NCBI GenBank assembly: GCA_020726505.1
Contig: JAHLEZ010000012.1
Coordinates: forward strand, 2,480,001 to 2,544,000
DNA from: Leptodontidium sp. MPI-SDFR-AT-0119
Taxonomy: Eukaryota; Ascomycota; Leotiomycetes; Helotiales; Leptodontidiaceae
DNA length: 64,000 bases
Direction of reading: 5' to 3'
Both the position numbers and the translations under genes were made by a program. Positions 20,444 through 32,218 of this stretch are shown piece by piece; positions within the stretch are counted from its first letter, which is position 1, and each line of letters opens with the position of its first letter. A model generated the notes under the pieces. It made no database searches. It was not told the origin of the DNA and was given only the letters and a program-made list of their open reading frames with translations.

Positions 20444-21595
20444 ATGAACTCCATTATTTCTCTCCTTGGCGCAATAGCGTTCTTCAATCAAGCCCTATCA
20501 GCTCCAGCTCCTCAGAAATTCCCAGGAGATGTTTCTCTACAGGATCCTCGCTTCACTTACTACCCTTTCAATACCCCATGGGCAGGTCCCTGCGATCTGA
20601 CAACTGGACCTGACGGAGCCATCTGGTCATCAAACTTCATCACAAACACAATCGGTCGTGTTGATCCCATCACCGGCGACATCTCCGAGTATCAGGTTCC
20701 TTCTGTGAACCTCACAAAGCTTCGACTTGGTGATATTCTCGGAAAAGTCGGACTGTCTTGTGTCATCCAACCAGGAAGTGATGGATTCTTGTATGCTGCA
20801 AGTGGGGCTAGAAACGAATTAATCAAGATCAACCCGACGACAAAAGCGATCAAAGTCTTTACAACCGCCAAGCACAGGGGAGTTTCCAAGTGAACTTGGG
20901 AACCTTGAGCCGTTCAATGACATGTGGAGAGGTCCAAAAGGAGTGAGCATCTCACCAATTCCCTAGAAACACTCACTGACTCAATGAGATGCTTTACACT
21001 CAAACAACCGCCAATAGCATCTCGTACTTCACTTATGATACTGAGGAGTTCATTGATTTCCATCCTCCAACCCCGCTCTCTGGCCCTCTTGGTATCTATG
21101 TTGCATCAGATGGATATGCTTGGTTCTGCGAGTTTTTGGCCAACAAGATCGGACGACTGAATTTCAACACTGGGGGAGATCATCGAATACCCCATCCCGA
21201 TCCCATTCTCCTCTCCAGCCGTCATTCGTGCCGAGACCTCAGATGCAGACGGAACATACATTTGGTTCACCGCTTTCACTGGCAATTACAACGGCAGGGT
21301 CAACATCAAAACTGGCGAAATCAAGGCTTTCCCCAGCACGAGTCTGCTCAGCTTCCCTACTGAGAACACCGTTGATGGAGAGGGCATCGTTTGGTTCAGC
21401 ACGGCGACGAGAAATTCGGTCAACAAGCTCAATCAGAACACGGGAGAAGTCACCAGTATGAAACAGCCTGGGACTTTGATTGAGGCACCGATTAGTGTCG
21501 ATCCTAGAGTCAACATTGCAGTGCACTACGGGCCAGGGAATGCGATTTGGTTCACAAAGTTGGCGAGAAATCGAATTGGGAGGTTCCAATTGTAA
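20444..21595 (+). CDS. Secreted Vgb-like (streptogramin lyase family) beta-propeller, two frameshifts
   Basis: From ATG 20444 there is a signal peptide (MNSIISLLGAIAFFNQALSA), then propeller blades with the repeated pattern LTTGPDGAIWSSNFITNTIG, GRVDPITGDISEYQVP, ASDGYAWFCEFLANKIGRL, GEGIVWFSTATRNSVNKL and GNAIWFTKLARNRIGRF. This matches the virginiamycin B lyase (Vgb)/NHL-like propeller family, widespread as secreted fungal proteins of uncertain substrate. An intron lies at 20943-20988. The frame must shift near 20861 (VFT passes to QPPSTGEFPSELG) and again in a run of five G at 21172-21176 (NTG passes to EIIEYPIP). Each fits one extra base. With both removed the product is about 367 residues. 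The lesions may be assembly indels or real decay. Lyase activity is not established for this branch. Confidence 0.7.
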
Positions 21596-23128
21596 CTAAT
21601 ATTGATTGAAGAGTATATAATTTAATGGAAGCTCATGCTGATTGACAAATTCTTTATCAATTGGACCTACGACACATTGGTTGGGCAAAGAAACGAAAAG
21701 AAGATAAGCTGAGACCGGGAAGACACGCGGGAATTTGCAAATAGATAGATTAGAAGCAAAGGGATTGTGCTGAGAGATGGCACAGCAAGAGAGGGTTGGA
21801 GCTGGAACGTTTGATATTGTATGGATGGACGACACGCCCGATTCAGCAAATGCGAATACCCACAGTCGTTAAAAAGTGCCACAGGACATAGAGGTTCTGC
21901 ATGTCCCAACTCTGCAGTACTTGATGTATGGTTATATAATCCAACGCAAGACTGACCTTTCCAGCTTCCCGGCTTCAACAACACATTTCCGGGCAGCTCT
22001 GGATCCTCGCCAGAAATCCATAAATGTGTGGACGTATGCTCAGGAGGTTCGAGAGATGGGACCTATGTTTCTATATCGCAAGTACGAGGAGTTCGTAGAG
22101 GAAAGTTTGCAGAGGAGAGGAGGTTGCTGAAGGAAGGGATAATTCGGTTGGGGCATTTCTTTGAAGGTCCGGACAGAGACGATCAGCGTGTTTCTCAACT
22201 GGAGGGAATAAACTTACCAGAACTTCCCTGAACCAACTCATGGACTCGATCTCGGCTCTACAGACCTCCCAAAGGAAGCCGAAGGTTCGTAGGATGCACC
22301 ACGTACAGGTGTTAAGCCATCGCACCTCTTACCGAATTGAAATCCAAATTTTGGAATGTCAATTCAGTAGCCGCTTGCTCAATGTTGCTCAAGTAGAGGC
22401 GGAGAGACCTCGAAATCTAGAAGAGAAATCGCGTTGATTTCAAACTAGATTCAGCAACGCCGAGGAGTTGAGATATCTTTGACAAAGAAGCCGGCCAGCA
22501 GAACAGACAGTAATCGTTCGAGCTTTGCTGCTGTGGGAAGGCTTCTGAAATTGCGTTCGTTGGGGATTTAGTAGCATTGCGCAACGAAATCACCTAGGGT
22601 TCGAGGTTGGAAATATCAGCGTCCCTCATTTGAGAGACCCAAGGAAAACCTCAGGGAAAAAAGCGAAAAGAGAAGAACTCATCAGTCATTTGCACTGAAT
22701 ATAGCTTCAATCAATTGATTTCAGCCAAGCCCGGCGAGCTTGCAATACTTTCAAGAAGAGTCATCAGCACTCTACTCAAAATGTGTCATGGCATTTGCCA
22801 ACCCCACATCCTCAAGCTATGACTCAACAGACTCTTCAGTCACCTCATCGTCGCCAAGATATCCCTGATCAGCCTCAGCAGTATTGTGGGAGGGATAAAG
22901 CCCAATGAACCACACAACAAGAGAGGTAGCATGTAGTGGGTACGGGAGAAATTCTAGGTGTAGGAAATCGCGGATCGATTAAATCTAAAGATAATACATA
23001 TCTGAAGAGCATGATAAGTCGAAGGAGGGGAGGAGAAAAAAGTGTATTAGATAATATCTATAAAAGATTCTGTGTTGTTTAGTTATTTTCAAGTGTTAAG
23101 CTCTTTTATGTGGAAAGAGCCTATCCGG
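21596..23128. other. Long stretch without recognised gene
   Basis: About 1.5 kb. Several short frames (for example 21876-22130 and 22028-22231 on plus) have no recognisable motif, and I could not link them by introns. It may contain decayed sequence. Confidence 0.4.
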
Positions 23129-23721
23129 TCAGGTGACAAAGAAGCTACCGAGAGCCTTCCCCACCACAGTATTTTCTTCTGTTTTGGAAGGAGAACTGGA
23201 ATGAGAAGAAGAAGCGACAGGGCTGCCATTCAGCCTGATGCCTCTGTCCTCCTGCAGGATTAAGAGCGTTTCGTTGAACAATTCGTCGTAGTTTCCAGAG
23301 CTCGTTTCATACGTCTCAGTCTCGAAATTTCGACGAACAGCGTTAATCCAGGCTTGTGGAAGACCGCGGGCAGTTGGCAGTGGGCAATTGTTGTCATGGC
23401 TGGAATTTCCAACCTTGCGACGTTTGGCCGGTGGCTCCTCGCTCGACGAGACTCCTTTGTCTGCCGGTGATGGAGGGGATTGTGCCTTAGGTGTGTGAGC
23501 TGAAGCATTGTCGGTCAACCGCCTGTCGATTTGTTCTACCGTTGAGCCTGCGTAATCTCCATGGGTTTCTTGGACTGCAAACTATTGTCAATGATAAATT
23601 GAAGAGAGGAAGCACGCTCACAAGACTCTGACCAGGGCTGAGTATCACGCATCACGACTCTCGCGGTGCCCATCCAGCCCTGATTTGTCAACTCTTGCCA
23701 GAGCTGAGATTGTCTCGCCAT
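23129..23721 (-). CDS. Hypothetical protein with basic nuclear-localisation motif
   Basis: The two-exon model is 23721-23622 and 23574-23129, with an intron of 47 nt (donor GTGAGC, acceptor TTTGCAG). It gives exactly 181 residues, beginning MARQSQLWQELTNQGWMGTA. The middle is Ser/Pro-rich and contains PPAKRRKVG, a classical monopartite nuclear localisation signal. A more ordered stretch follows (LPQAWINAVRRNFETETYE and FNETLLILQED). I do not recognise a family. The first five codons and the upstream flank are duplicated at 27.8-28.1 kb, where the rest of the coding sequence is different. Either this is the parent gene and the other a broken copy, or the shared part is a mobile promoter segment. 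Confidence 0.45.
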
Positions 23722-24105
23722 GAATCCATCCAAACGAGCCTACAGTTGCGATATCGGTGGAGGTGTGGTTGTTGTTGAAGGAAATGATTTTCTTCGGTGT
23801 TGATGATAAATATTCCCAGATCGCTTATCTGCCAAGGCCTAATTGCGGTGTGGCGATGACTTCACCTTTCAGTTGAAGGGTACTTACTCACTTTCCTACT
23901 GATGCTTGAGAATATGGGGAGGCTAGGCTCATTAATTTAGCTCACCATTTTTAGGACAGGTTAATAGTATGAAGGATGGGCAGAAGATGGTAGGAGCATT
24001 TGATTGGTTCAAGTCTACATCTTCAGCTTCTAGAAATTCAGTTGTTTGCTCATTGCAGCATCAGGATCGACTCAATACCACCCTTCGCTCTGAACGTAAA
24101 GAAGA
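23706..24105 (-). repeat. Copy A of a duplicated gene-start/promoter segment
   Basis: Shares with 27804-28067 the strings GAGATTGTCTCGCCATGAAT, then GTGGTTGTTGTTG, TTCGCTTATCT-like sequence and finally CCCTTCGCTCTGAACGTAAA (24081 onward). About 200 bases between 23880 and 24080 have no counterpart in copy B. Same orientation as copy B. Confidence 0.7.
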
Positions 24106-24653
24106 CCTCAACCTTTAGGTTTGTTTAGGTAGCATATATTTCCTAATTTTCGACTGTAAAAAAACAACTCTCTGTTTATATTGAGCTTCTTCGTGCGAGT
24201 CCTCCTTCTTACAAGTTGTTCTCTAGAGTTTAGGTATGTTCTTGAATGCCATAGGTAATTGCTGCTCAAAACTCACAAGAGTGAGACTTGGCTCTGCTCT
24301 TCGGCAGGTTGAAGGTGCCAGGATTCATGACCCGGCAGGAAGTTTTATGGCATAAAAACTGTGACTTTTTTCGCAAAACATGTCAAAACAAAATTTTCAT
24401 TGTTTTAGGCTGATTGGTATTGAAACGAGAAATTTTATCGAATAATATTTTGTATATAAGAAGGGTACATCATTGATACGTCATGTCTACGAATTTTGAG
24501 ATTTGTTGGCGAGGGTTGTGAAATTCATGGTATGCTCGCGGAGTTTTTTTCAAGGTCACCAAGGAGACGTGGGCTATGACAAATCTTCATTTTCATCTCT
24601 TGGTTATATCTTCCAACTTCTATATACAATCAACCCCCCTCAAAACAAGAACC
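24106..24653. other. Intergenic
   Basis: About 550 bases, AT-leaning, no gene seen. It is the 3' flank of the membrane-protein gene. Confidence 0.45.
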
Positions 24654-27070
24654 CTACAGCCACGTACTCGCCCTCCTCGACACCTCCGACAACCGCCTCC
24701 GCTCCGTCTCAGTAAAATCGCGATACTGACACCAAAACAGCAAATAATTCTCATCAGTATACCTCAAGCGGCCCTGCATCTCATGGCGCCACTCCTGCCG
24801 CCTCCTCGTCTCCGTCCACCGCACCAGCTTCACCCCATGGCGCCACCACGCCATGAACCCGATGAAAAAACACAGTTGCAGCGCGATACATACCCCCACG
24901 ACGTTTGAGTATTTCTGGCGCGCGTTGTCTTCATACTCCTTGACCGCCTCAAGCGGCACGTAGGCGTCCTCGCGCCGCATCATGAACGCGCTCCAGCACC
25001 AGCAGTTGTTGAAGAGCCCGGCTGTCGAGAAGAGGATCATGCATGTGCCGCTGAGGGCAATCACGCCGTCTTTACACAGGACGTGCACCCATAGTTTATG
25101 GCCATCTGCGTTCTTCTTGCTGCGGACGTAAGTCACGGACGTCCAGATCGCTGAGGTTATCCAGGAGACGAAGATACCGAGAACCCAGAGATGCCTGCAG
25201 TTCCAGCCGACGGGGACGGCGTACCAGAGGATGAGAAAGGAGCCGATCGTGCTGACGAGGATGGGGAGGAAGGCGAAGAAGGCCATGGCGACGTTCTTTC
25301 GGTGCGCGTGTGTGCGGTGATCGATGTCAGGTAGAGCACTTTCCACGGGCGGTACGTGTAGATTGAGCCAAGCCATTGCAGAGATTCAAAGTAGTTGTGC
25401 CAGGTGGTTTCGGCGAGGAGGCTGACGGTGTCACTTCGATCGAGGGGAGGGAGTTCGAGGGTGTTGGGGTGCTCCAGGTGTTCAACAGCTGAGGGGGAGG
25501 AAATCTTGGTCCCGTTGCACTCGACGCCTTCTAATTTTTTGGTTTTGTGAGTCGGTGGGTAAGGGAGGAGAGAGATGTCTGCCGAGTCGGAGGAGTTGAG
25601 CCAGTGGCTGGCTGGTGCGTAGTTGGTATCGCTGGGCCGTTCGACTTCGAAACTCTCGCCTCTAAAGCTGTGTATACTGAGATCATCTGGAGCGATGTGC
25701 GCAGTGGGTCGATGAGCCAAGCGATTTCTCGATTCGCTCGCATGTAGACCTCCTCCAGGAACTCGTGAAGTCTCAACATCGTCCGAATCACCCCCGTCAT
25801 TGCCTTGTGCATCCCCATCCACCGTTTCCTCTGTCATCTCAACGGGCTTGGTCCTCTTCACAAACTGCCTCATGATAGTAAGGCATGTCCTCCTGGACGT
25901 AAAAGTCCCAATAGTATTACTAACCAGCACCAACGGCACCAACAAGCTCAAAAACATCGCACTCGCAATCCTTCCCCCAGGCGGCGACGTATTCCCACCC
26001 CCAACCTCCGGGACAAACGCCGCCACCAACCCAACGAGATACACGCCCACCGCGAGACAAGTCCTAAGAAACTCATTCGTGCGCGCATCCGCCAAAATAC
26101 TCGCAGCCCGTCGCCACTCCTCGAACTTTTCGGGATCCTCGTCGTCCTCGCCGATGCGACCTAGTCTTCGCAGTATCACATGGTAGTACTCCTCGGATTC
26201 GATCTTGGCGCCCGAGATCTCCTCGAAGCCCGAGAGGACCGTGGCGATGATGCGGGCGATGTCGTGGGTTGATAACTCAGTTTCTTCTTCCTCCTCTTCC
26301 TCGTCTGCGTTTCCCAGCTGCTCGTGCCCACCGTCATCATTCCGGTCAGGTTGAAACCCCAAAACCCTCCTCATCCAACGCCATCTCCTAGCAAAGAACT
26401 TCATCACCCCAACGAAAAATCCCCCGATTGCAGAGACCAAAATCTCGACAACCGATCTCCTCTGTTCCACCTCCACCTCCAACGGTTGCTCCCCCCTCGC
26501 CTCCCTCTCCACCCTCACCCTCTCCAGCTCCCTCGCCCTCTTCTCCTCCACCTTCCGTAACCCAATCCCATACAACCGGTTCCAGATATAAATCTTATGA
26601 ACCAAGCTCCAAAACGAATCAATCGGATCACCCAGCGCGTGAACCACCGTCATGAACCGCTTCTTATCAATCGGCGACAGCTCAATATTACTCAACAGCC
26701 AAAAAACCGGCAAGATCCAAGTCATGAGACGGGGGATCGCGTCCCAGTAGAAGGACCACCCGCCGCACAACTCGTCGCATCCCGCTTGGTGACCGTCATG
26801 TTTTCGGCGCCGTTCAGGTAGAGCCCGGTGGCAGGGTCGGCGCAGAAGTACAGCGCATTGTTTAAGGAGAAGTTGGCGTTGTTTTCCTGCAGCTTGAGAA
26901 TCGAGGCTTTGCATGATGGGCGGTCGAAAGTGCTTGCCGAGTTTGCGGTGGATAGGCGGATCTGTCACCAGAGCTGCGCTGGCCGTCGCCGGCGCGAAGA
27001 CGAGACATAACAGCAAAAAGGTGCAAAGGGACGATGCACTTCCGTGCCGGCCGGTCAGGTTAGATCCCAT
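24654..27070 (-). CDS. Large multi-pass membrane protein, three frameshifts
   Basis: It starts at ATG 27070 with a signal peptide (LCTFLLLCLVFAPATASA). A luminal stretch follows that reads naturally only in a second frame (LNNALYFCADPATGLYLNG, NMTVTKR). The first frame then resumes with CDELCGGWSFYWDAIPRLMT and the membrane segments LMTWILPVFWLLSNIEL, FLRTCLAVGVYLVGLVAAF and AMFLSLLVPLVLVSNTIG. After about 25310 a third frame encodes the C-terminal membrane part (FLPILVSTIGSFLILWYAVP, HLWVLGIFVSWITSAIWT, YSNVVGVCIALQLCFF), ending at 24654. The changes are near 26965 (one base gained or two lost), 26790 and 25310 (one lost each). Allowing them, the product is about 805 residues with roughly eight membrane spans. 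The family is common in ascomycetes but has no known function. The gene may be intact with assembly errors, or a young pseudogene. Confidence 0.6.
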
Positions 27071-27525
27071 CTCTCATGGAAAGAAAGTTTGATTGAATTA
27101 AGCAAGGAGCCATGAGGTAGAAGATCCTTCGATCCCGCCGTAAAAACAAAGTCAAAGCTAGAAATGAGTTCGCGAGGGGATGGATACTGTAACAAAAACG
27201 ACCGAACTTCCGTTTACTATCTATATATGATGCCGTGCGCCAGGAATCATCCTTCTCTAGTGACGGGGGACACTTTATATACTGCGACGTGACAAGACAC
27301 ACCGGGCGGCGCGGCTTGCGGCCTCCGTCAATCCACCGAACTCCTTGTCAGCCAGTCCAGGAGTTCGTCTCCTTCAACTGTGTTCACTCGCTTCTGCATT
27401 CTGCTGCTGCACTGCAGGGTGAGGGCGAAGCGCTCATGGAATTAATTATCTTCAGCCCTATTGCCAGAGCCTCACGTTGGGATGAAGAGGCTGACCAATC
27501 GCGTGCGTGGCATGCGAGCACGTTC
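27071..27525. other. Intergenic, promoter side of the membrane-protein gene
   Basis: No convincing gene. It is the likely promoter of the gene starting at 27070. Confidence 0.4.
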
Positions 27526-27819
27526 TCATGTCTCACTTGTGGTAGGGTGGAACTCGAGATTCACAACCGATTTTGATTCCTTGTGGCTCAAACTACGTCT
27601 GTGCCAGCCTGGACAGTTACGATTAGTATTTAGGGGTGCGGGGGGGGGGGAAGATACGGAGTAGTACCAGGAACGAACTTTCCGTCTGCTGTTGATGTGT
27701 CCACGAGAGGTCTGACGAAGTTGACGATGTCTTGGCGAGGGGTGGGTTGGGTTTGCTGTTGTGTCTTGCCAGCCTCGCCTCGCCCCGAGGTGGGCGTCTG
27801 CGGGAGATTGTCTCGCCAT
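27526..27819 (-). pseudogene. Truncated copy of the 23.7-kb gene start
   Basis: From ATG 27819 the frame starts MARQSPADAHLGARRG. The first five residues and the upstream flank match the gene at 23721, then similarity ends. The remaining frame (to 27526) is Pro/Ser/Arg-rich and looks non-coding. It is probably a duplicated promoter plus start whose gene body was lost or replaced. Confidence 0.4.
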
Positions 27820-28067
27820 GAATCCATCCAAAACGAGCCTGCAGTTGGGGGGGAGGTGGAGGTGGAGGTGGGGGTGTGCCAGGCCATGGGAGTCGTCCAT
27901 CGTGCCGCGTCAAAAGTTTACGATGATGGTGTTGTGTGGTTGTTGTTGTTGTTGAAGGAAAGAATTTCCTTCCGTGCTGACGAACAACAAAACATATCCA
28001 GTTCGCTTATCTTTCCAAGACCTCGTGGTGGGGATGAATTTACCCTTCGCTCTGAACGTAAAGAAGA
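27804..28067 (-). repeat. Copy B of a duplicated gene-start/promoter segment
   Basis: Counterpart of 23706-24105 in direct orientation. It carries GAGATTGTCTCGCCATGAAT at its left and CCCTTCGCTCTGAACGTAAA at its right (28043 onward). It contains extra G-rich sequence (a GGAGGTGGAGGTGGAGGTGG-like run near 27853) that copy A lacks. Confidence 0.7.
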
Positions 28068-28281
28068 TCTCCATTTTCTTGAAGCGAAGCGAAGGAAGGA
28101 ATGTTGACATTTGATTGCTTTGAAGGGAAATCCTTTCCAAAAATCGCGAATAGTCTTATTGAGGCCTTCATCCGAGTACTCAAAGCCTCACAGCAGGTCT
28201 CACCAACAGACAAGAACCAAACCAGCACATTGCAAAGAATCCCATTAATTGTCTCCACAAACGCCCCGAACATTCCCACCC
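28068..28281. other. Short intergenic segment
   Basis: About 210 bases between the duplicated segment and the 3' end of the first Mug190-like gene. No feature was seen. Confidence 0.4.
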
Positions 28282-31200
28282 TCAAACCTTAATCGACATA
28301 CTTTTCTGAATCCCCTTCGCCAGCTCATCCACCAACCCACTCGTCTCCCTATTGGCTTGATCGTCCCGTTGCCCTACTTCAAGTCAGCAGTATCAAGCAA
28401 GAGGAACGTCCACACTCACTCACCCGATTCTCGCGCAGCCTTCCACGCCTTGAACGTACACCATTGATTATGCCCATCCAAAAACTCCTCATGCGCCTCG
28501 TCAATCCCGGCCTTGAACTTCGCGGTAAACGTCACCTCCCCAACCTTATCCAGCGTCATTGTATCATCCGGTGAATCCACCACGTTCTGGATGAGTCGGT
28601 CTTTGTTGTTCGTCTTGTAAATTGGCAGCGTGAAGGTTGCTTCCTTATTATCCACGAGCTTGTGAAGCCAGAGAACAGCGTAATGCTTGCTCTTCCCCAA
28701 TGGACCACCAATCTTCTCCGTCAATCCCGAACCCACAAACTCAATCACTACCGGACTCAAATATCGAAAACTGACTGGGATGATATTCTGCGGCTCCTCA
28801 AGCGTCCAGGTATACCCTTCTTCGGAAGAACTTCCATTCTTTATCACACGTCTGGATCCCGAGGCTCGAATGTTGATCTTGCTGGTATTCATATCTCCCT
28901 TGGCGACAATGGGCGAAGAGAACACAAACGACCCCACAGAATACCCCAAAAGTGACTCCTCAAGCTTCATCTTCATCGACCGGAAGATCATACTGACGCG
29001 GATCCGTCCTGTACCTTCACCACCCTTCAAATTGTAGAACTTCACCACGGAAGACGATTCGTGGAAGATCTCAGATAACTTCACCGCTGCGACACCGACG
29101 AGACAATCATCCGTCTTCTTCCTGGTATCCCAAACGGAAAGGTTCAATGTCGCCAATCTCCAATCGCGGATGTAGGTCTCGGTGGAAGAATTATACGTCG
29201 GTGTGCTGCTGATATGCTTGACTCGAGTTCGGTAGACAAGCTGATCGTTGATATCCGCAGACACGTAAAGCGAAGGAATGTAGTCAATGCTGACATTTTC
29301 TGCCTCCCCTTCATCCTCTCCATCATCATCCTGTTTCTGAACCTCAACATATCCCATGGATTTCTTATTCGGATTGTTAACCTCCACATTGATGCATTGA
29401 TGAATGGTGAAAGCTAAGATCCCAGAGGGCAGATTCGGATCCGGGACCGTATTCTGAGCATTCTGTACCTTTTCCTCTTCTGGAACCTCAATCTTCTCAC
29501 CACGATGGTCTCGAGGATCTTTTGCGTCGGTCCGTAAAGCCTTGTGGTATTCCGCACGAGGGAAATATCCAATCTCCCACTCCAAAACGCCCTCTGCATC
29601 CGTTCCTTCAACATCACCCTGCAATTGATCCTCCCTCTTCTGCATCTCATTCGCCTTCAACACCAGCTCGTGCAACGGGAACTCACAAACCCCAGATACA
29701 TCATCCGAACCAGTCGTATCGGAATCCCAAAGACGGAGCAGGACATTCTCATTTCGCTTGACATGCTCGGCTTTGATCATGATGATGGCCGTCTCTTCCC
29801 AAACTGGATTTCGATCGCCTTTGATAATTCGAGTAGCGTACATTGGTTTCTCGTACTTGCTGAATGCGATCGTGAGGTATGGATCGGCACCTGGACCTCG
29901 AGAATCTTGACGTGCCAGGCTCCTCGCTCGATGGATCTTGACGAAAAGTACTCCAATTGACTCGGTATCTTCCTTTTGATCGGATCCACCAACATAAACA
30001 GTCATGTCCAGACTCATTGACTTGGGTTGCACGAAATCTTGAGCTGCATCATTGATCTGAGAGACGAGGGTTTTGTCGATAAGTGGAAGATTGAGTATAT
30101 CGAAAGCCCAAGGAGCGCCAAGGGAGACGGCCGTGTTGACTTGCGGGTTCTCGGTCAAAGCAAATGTCATGTTCTTCAAGAATGGTAAATCCGGATGCAT
30201 TTGCAGCCTAACTCGAACTGTAGCGACAAATTCCTTGACCTGAACGAAGATTGGAAGTGGTACTGGTCCGAGCATGGCCACAATATCAACATGCATCGCA
30301 TCAGTTCGGGGTCGCAGAGGGGCTTCATGGTAGGCGACAGCGATCTCAAGATTGTAAAATACACCGCCTTGTTCCCTCTCAATTGCCTTGTCTCGTTCGG
30401 CTTTATCTACTGGAGATGCATCCCGTCGATCGCCATGGGAAGGGACGAGAGCCCCAAATTCCGAGTCCGGAAGAGATCGCATTGACAAGATTCGAACAGG
30501 AACAGCACCATGACCAAGTTTCGCAATCTTGACTGCAACTGGAATGCCTTCTGGGATGAGTGGTTTGATGGTGTCGTTGACTTGTGTGGCGATACCGTCG
30601 AAGAATTCCTGTTGGAGGGTGCGCCAAAGGGTCCCCACCAAACTGTTCATCCATTCCACTGACTCTGGAACATATCGTAATTTTTCGACCTTTGGTTCTG
30701 CTTGCTCAATTCCCCGACTGCTGGTAGTATCTCCGACGTTGATGAGGATAAAGTAAACACCTCCAGCCACACCAGCAGCTGGGAAGAGGGATTTGAAGAC
30801 CCCCTTCCATCCACCACCAATAAATAACAAATCCAGTAAAACCACAGCCGCACAGATCACATAAGAAACTGTCCTGGCATCTTTATGTATTGTCTGGAAG
30901 GCTTGACTGAGATCCACACTTGGAGTTGGTTGGAATAGAACATTGGACTTCTCTGCTCCAATTGGAACATCCTCTGTTGCACCAGCACGAGCTCCATCCT
31001 CATCCTTTGTCGTACTCTCATGTCCAGTTGTATCTGCAGTCTTCTCTTCCTGGCCTTGTTCCTCTGTCCCCTCGGCAAAGTATTGTCTTGATTGTTCCTG
31101 TCGCTTCTTCTCATTCTCGCGGAACCCTTCAACTGTCGGAGGTGGGTTTCTTGCAGAATATGCTTGTCCGAATGGCGTTGGTTCGACTTTTTGAGGACGA

Positions 31201-31682
31201 CCACTGACACTTCGAGGGACTTCCTTTCGTTGGGGAATATCGGATGGAATGTTGCTTGCTGTGAGATTTGCAGATGAAGGTGTGAGACTAGAAGAATCGG
31301 GAGTTGGAGCTGTGAGGTTGGTGGCACTAGCTGCTGGAGTTGGAGGAAGTGGTTTGCTGGCTCCAATTGTTGTATCCCCAGGAGGAATTGTTGAAGCATT
31401 CGTGGGAATTGATTCTAGAGCAGCTGCAGACTCTGAAGGTAATGGTTTCCTAGTAATTCCACGCCCATTGACATCATCCTTTGTTGGTTGTATCCCCTCC
31501 CAAGTACTGTACAATCCACCGGTTGCTTTTGCGGTCGATTCGTCCCTTGGCTTCTCTACCCCATTAGAATATCTTGGAGCATCTCCGACCTCTGGAATAT
31601 CTGAATTCTTTCCCAGAAGAACCGAAGCTGGTATGGTACCTCCTGTCGCCCCAGTATCGTATTGATTTGATCCAGCAGCCAT
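28282..31682 (-). CDS. Mug190/tricalbin-like SMP-C2 lipid-transfer protein (gene 1)
   Basis: ATG 31682; the exons are 31682-28420 and 28348-28282. The 71-nt intron (donor GTGAGTGTGG, acceptor AATAG) restores a C-terminus ending KSMSIKV, and the total is exactly 1109 residues. Order: a disordered Ser/Pro/Thr N-terminus (1 to about 260), a membrane hairpin (about 265-310, YVICAAVVLLDLLF and AAGVAGGVYFILINVG), an SMP domain (about 325-560, from VEWMNSLVGTLWRTL), a C2 domain (about 575-700, IGVLFVKIHRARSL with ADPYLTIAF) and a second C2 (about 754-920, SGILAFTIHQCINVE). SMP domains carry lipids between membranes at ER contact sites; C2 domains bind the opposing membrane. The architecture fits the Mug190 branch of the tricalbin/extended-synaptotagmin group. 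A divergent paralogue starts 536 bases away, and the two genes may share a promoter. Confidence 0.85.
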
Positions 31683-32218
31683 GGTGTTGAAGTATGAGCT
31701 GTTGATACTGGGTTGATGGTTGGATGTAAGTAAACAGAAGGATGAAGCTGTCCTGACCTCCCCGAAGACCACAATCTCCCAACAAATTCGGGCGAATGAA
31801 TAAATGGATGGTTTCTCTCAAACTTGGAATCCCCTCATCTAGATTGTCTTAATTGCATGGCATTCATCATAGATTGCGTTTTTTGTGAGAGGTTCTTGTT
31901 CTCTGGTGTTCAACTCTCCTACGTCATTCCTACCCCACAAACTTGGCCTGTCTGGATCCTAGCGTCGATCTTGGATAACCTCCGATTTGACGTCATGAGC
32001 CTCAATGTTGAAAACAACGCGCAATCAATTTTTTCCTGGTTCTAGATGTGACTGAGAATGAGGATTTGATTCTGAAGCTTCATTTTCTTCTCAATTGGGT
32101 GTTTGTTTAATGGAATTGTAGAGCTGGAAGGTGCTGTTTAAGCTTGAGACCCCGAGCTTGAAGCTCCCCTGTTCACCCCAATCTGCCCTCAGGAACCCCC
32201 CTTCATCCACCTACAACA
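31683..32218. promoter_or_regulatory. Shared divergent promoter region of two Mug190-like genes
   Basis: The start codons of the two paralogues (31682 minus, 32219 plus) are 536 bases apart with nothing else between them, so both promoters must lie here. I could not assign specific transcription factor sites. Confidence 0.55.

Noticed and set aside
26324..26655. Proline-rich plus-strand frames opposite the membrane-protein gene
   Set aside because: Complement of Glu/Arg-rich codons; no domain and fully overlapped by a better gene.
31249..31665. Val/Gly-rich plus-strand frame of 138 codons opposite the first Mug190-like gene
   Set aside because: Antisense shadow of the Ser/Pro/Thr-rich N-terminus.
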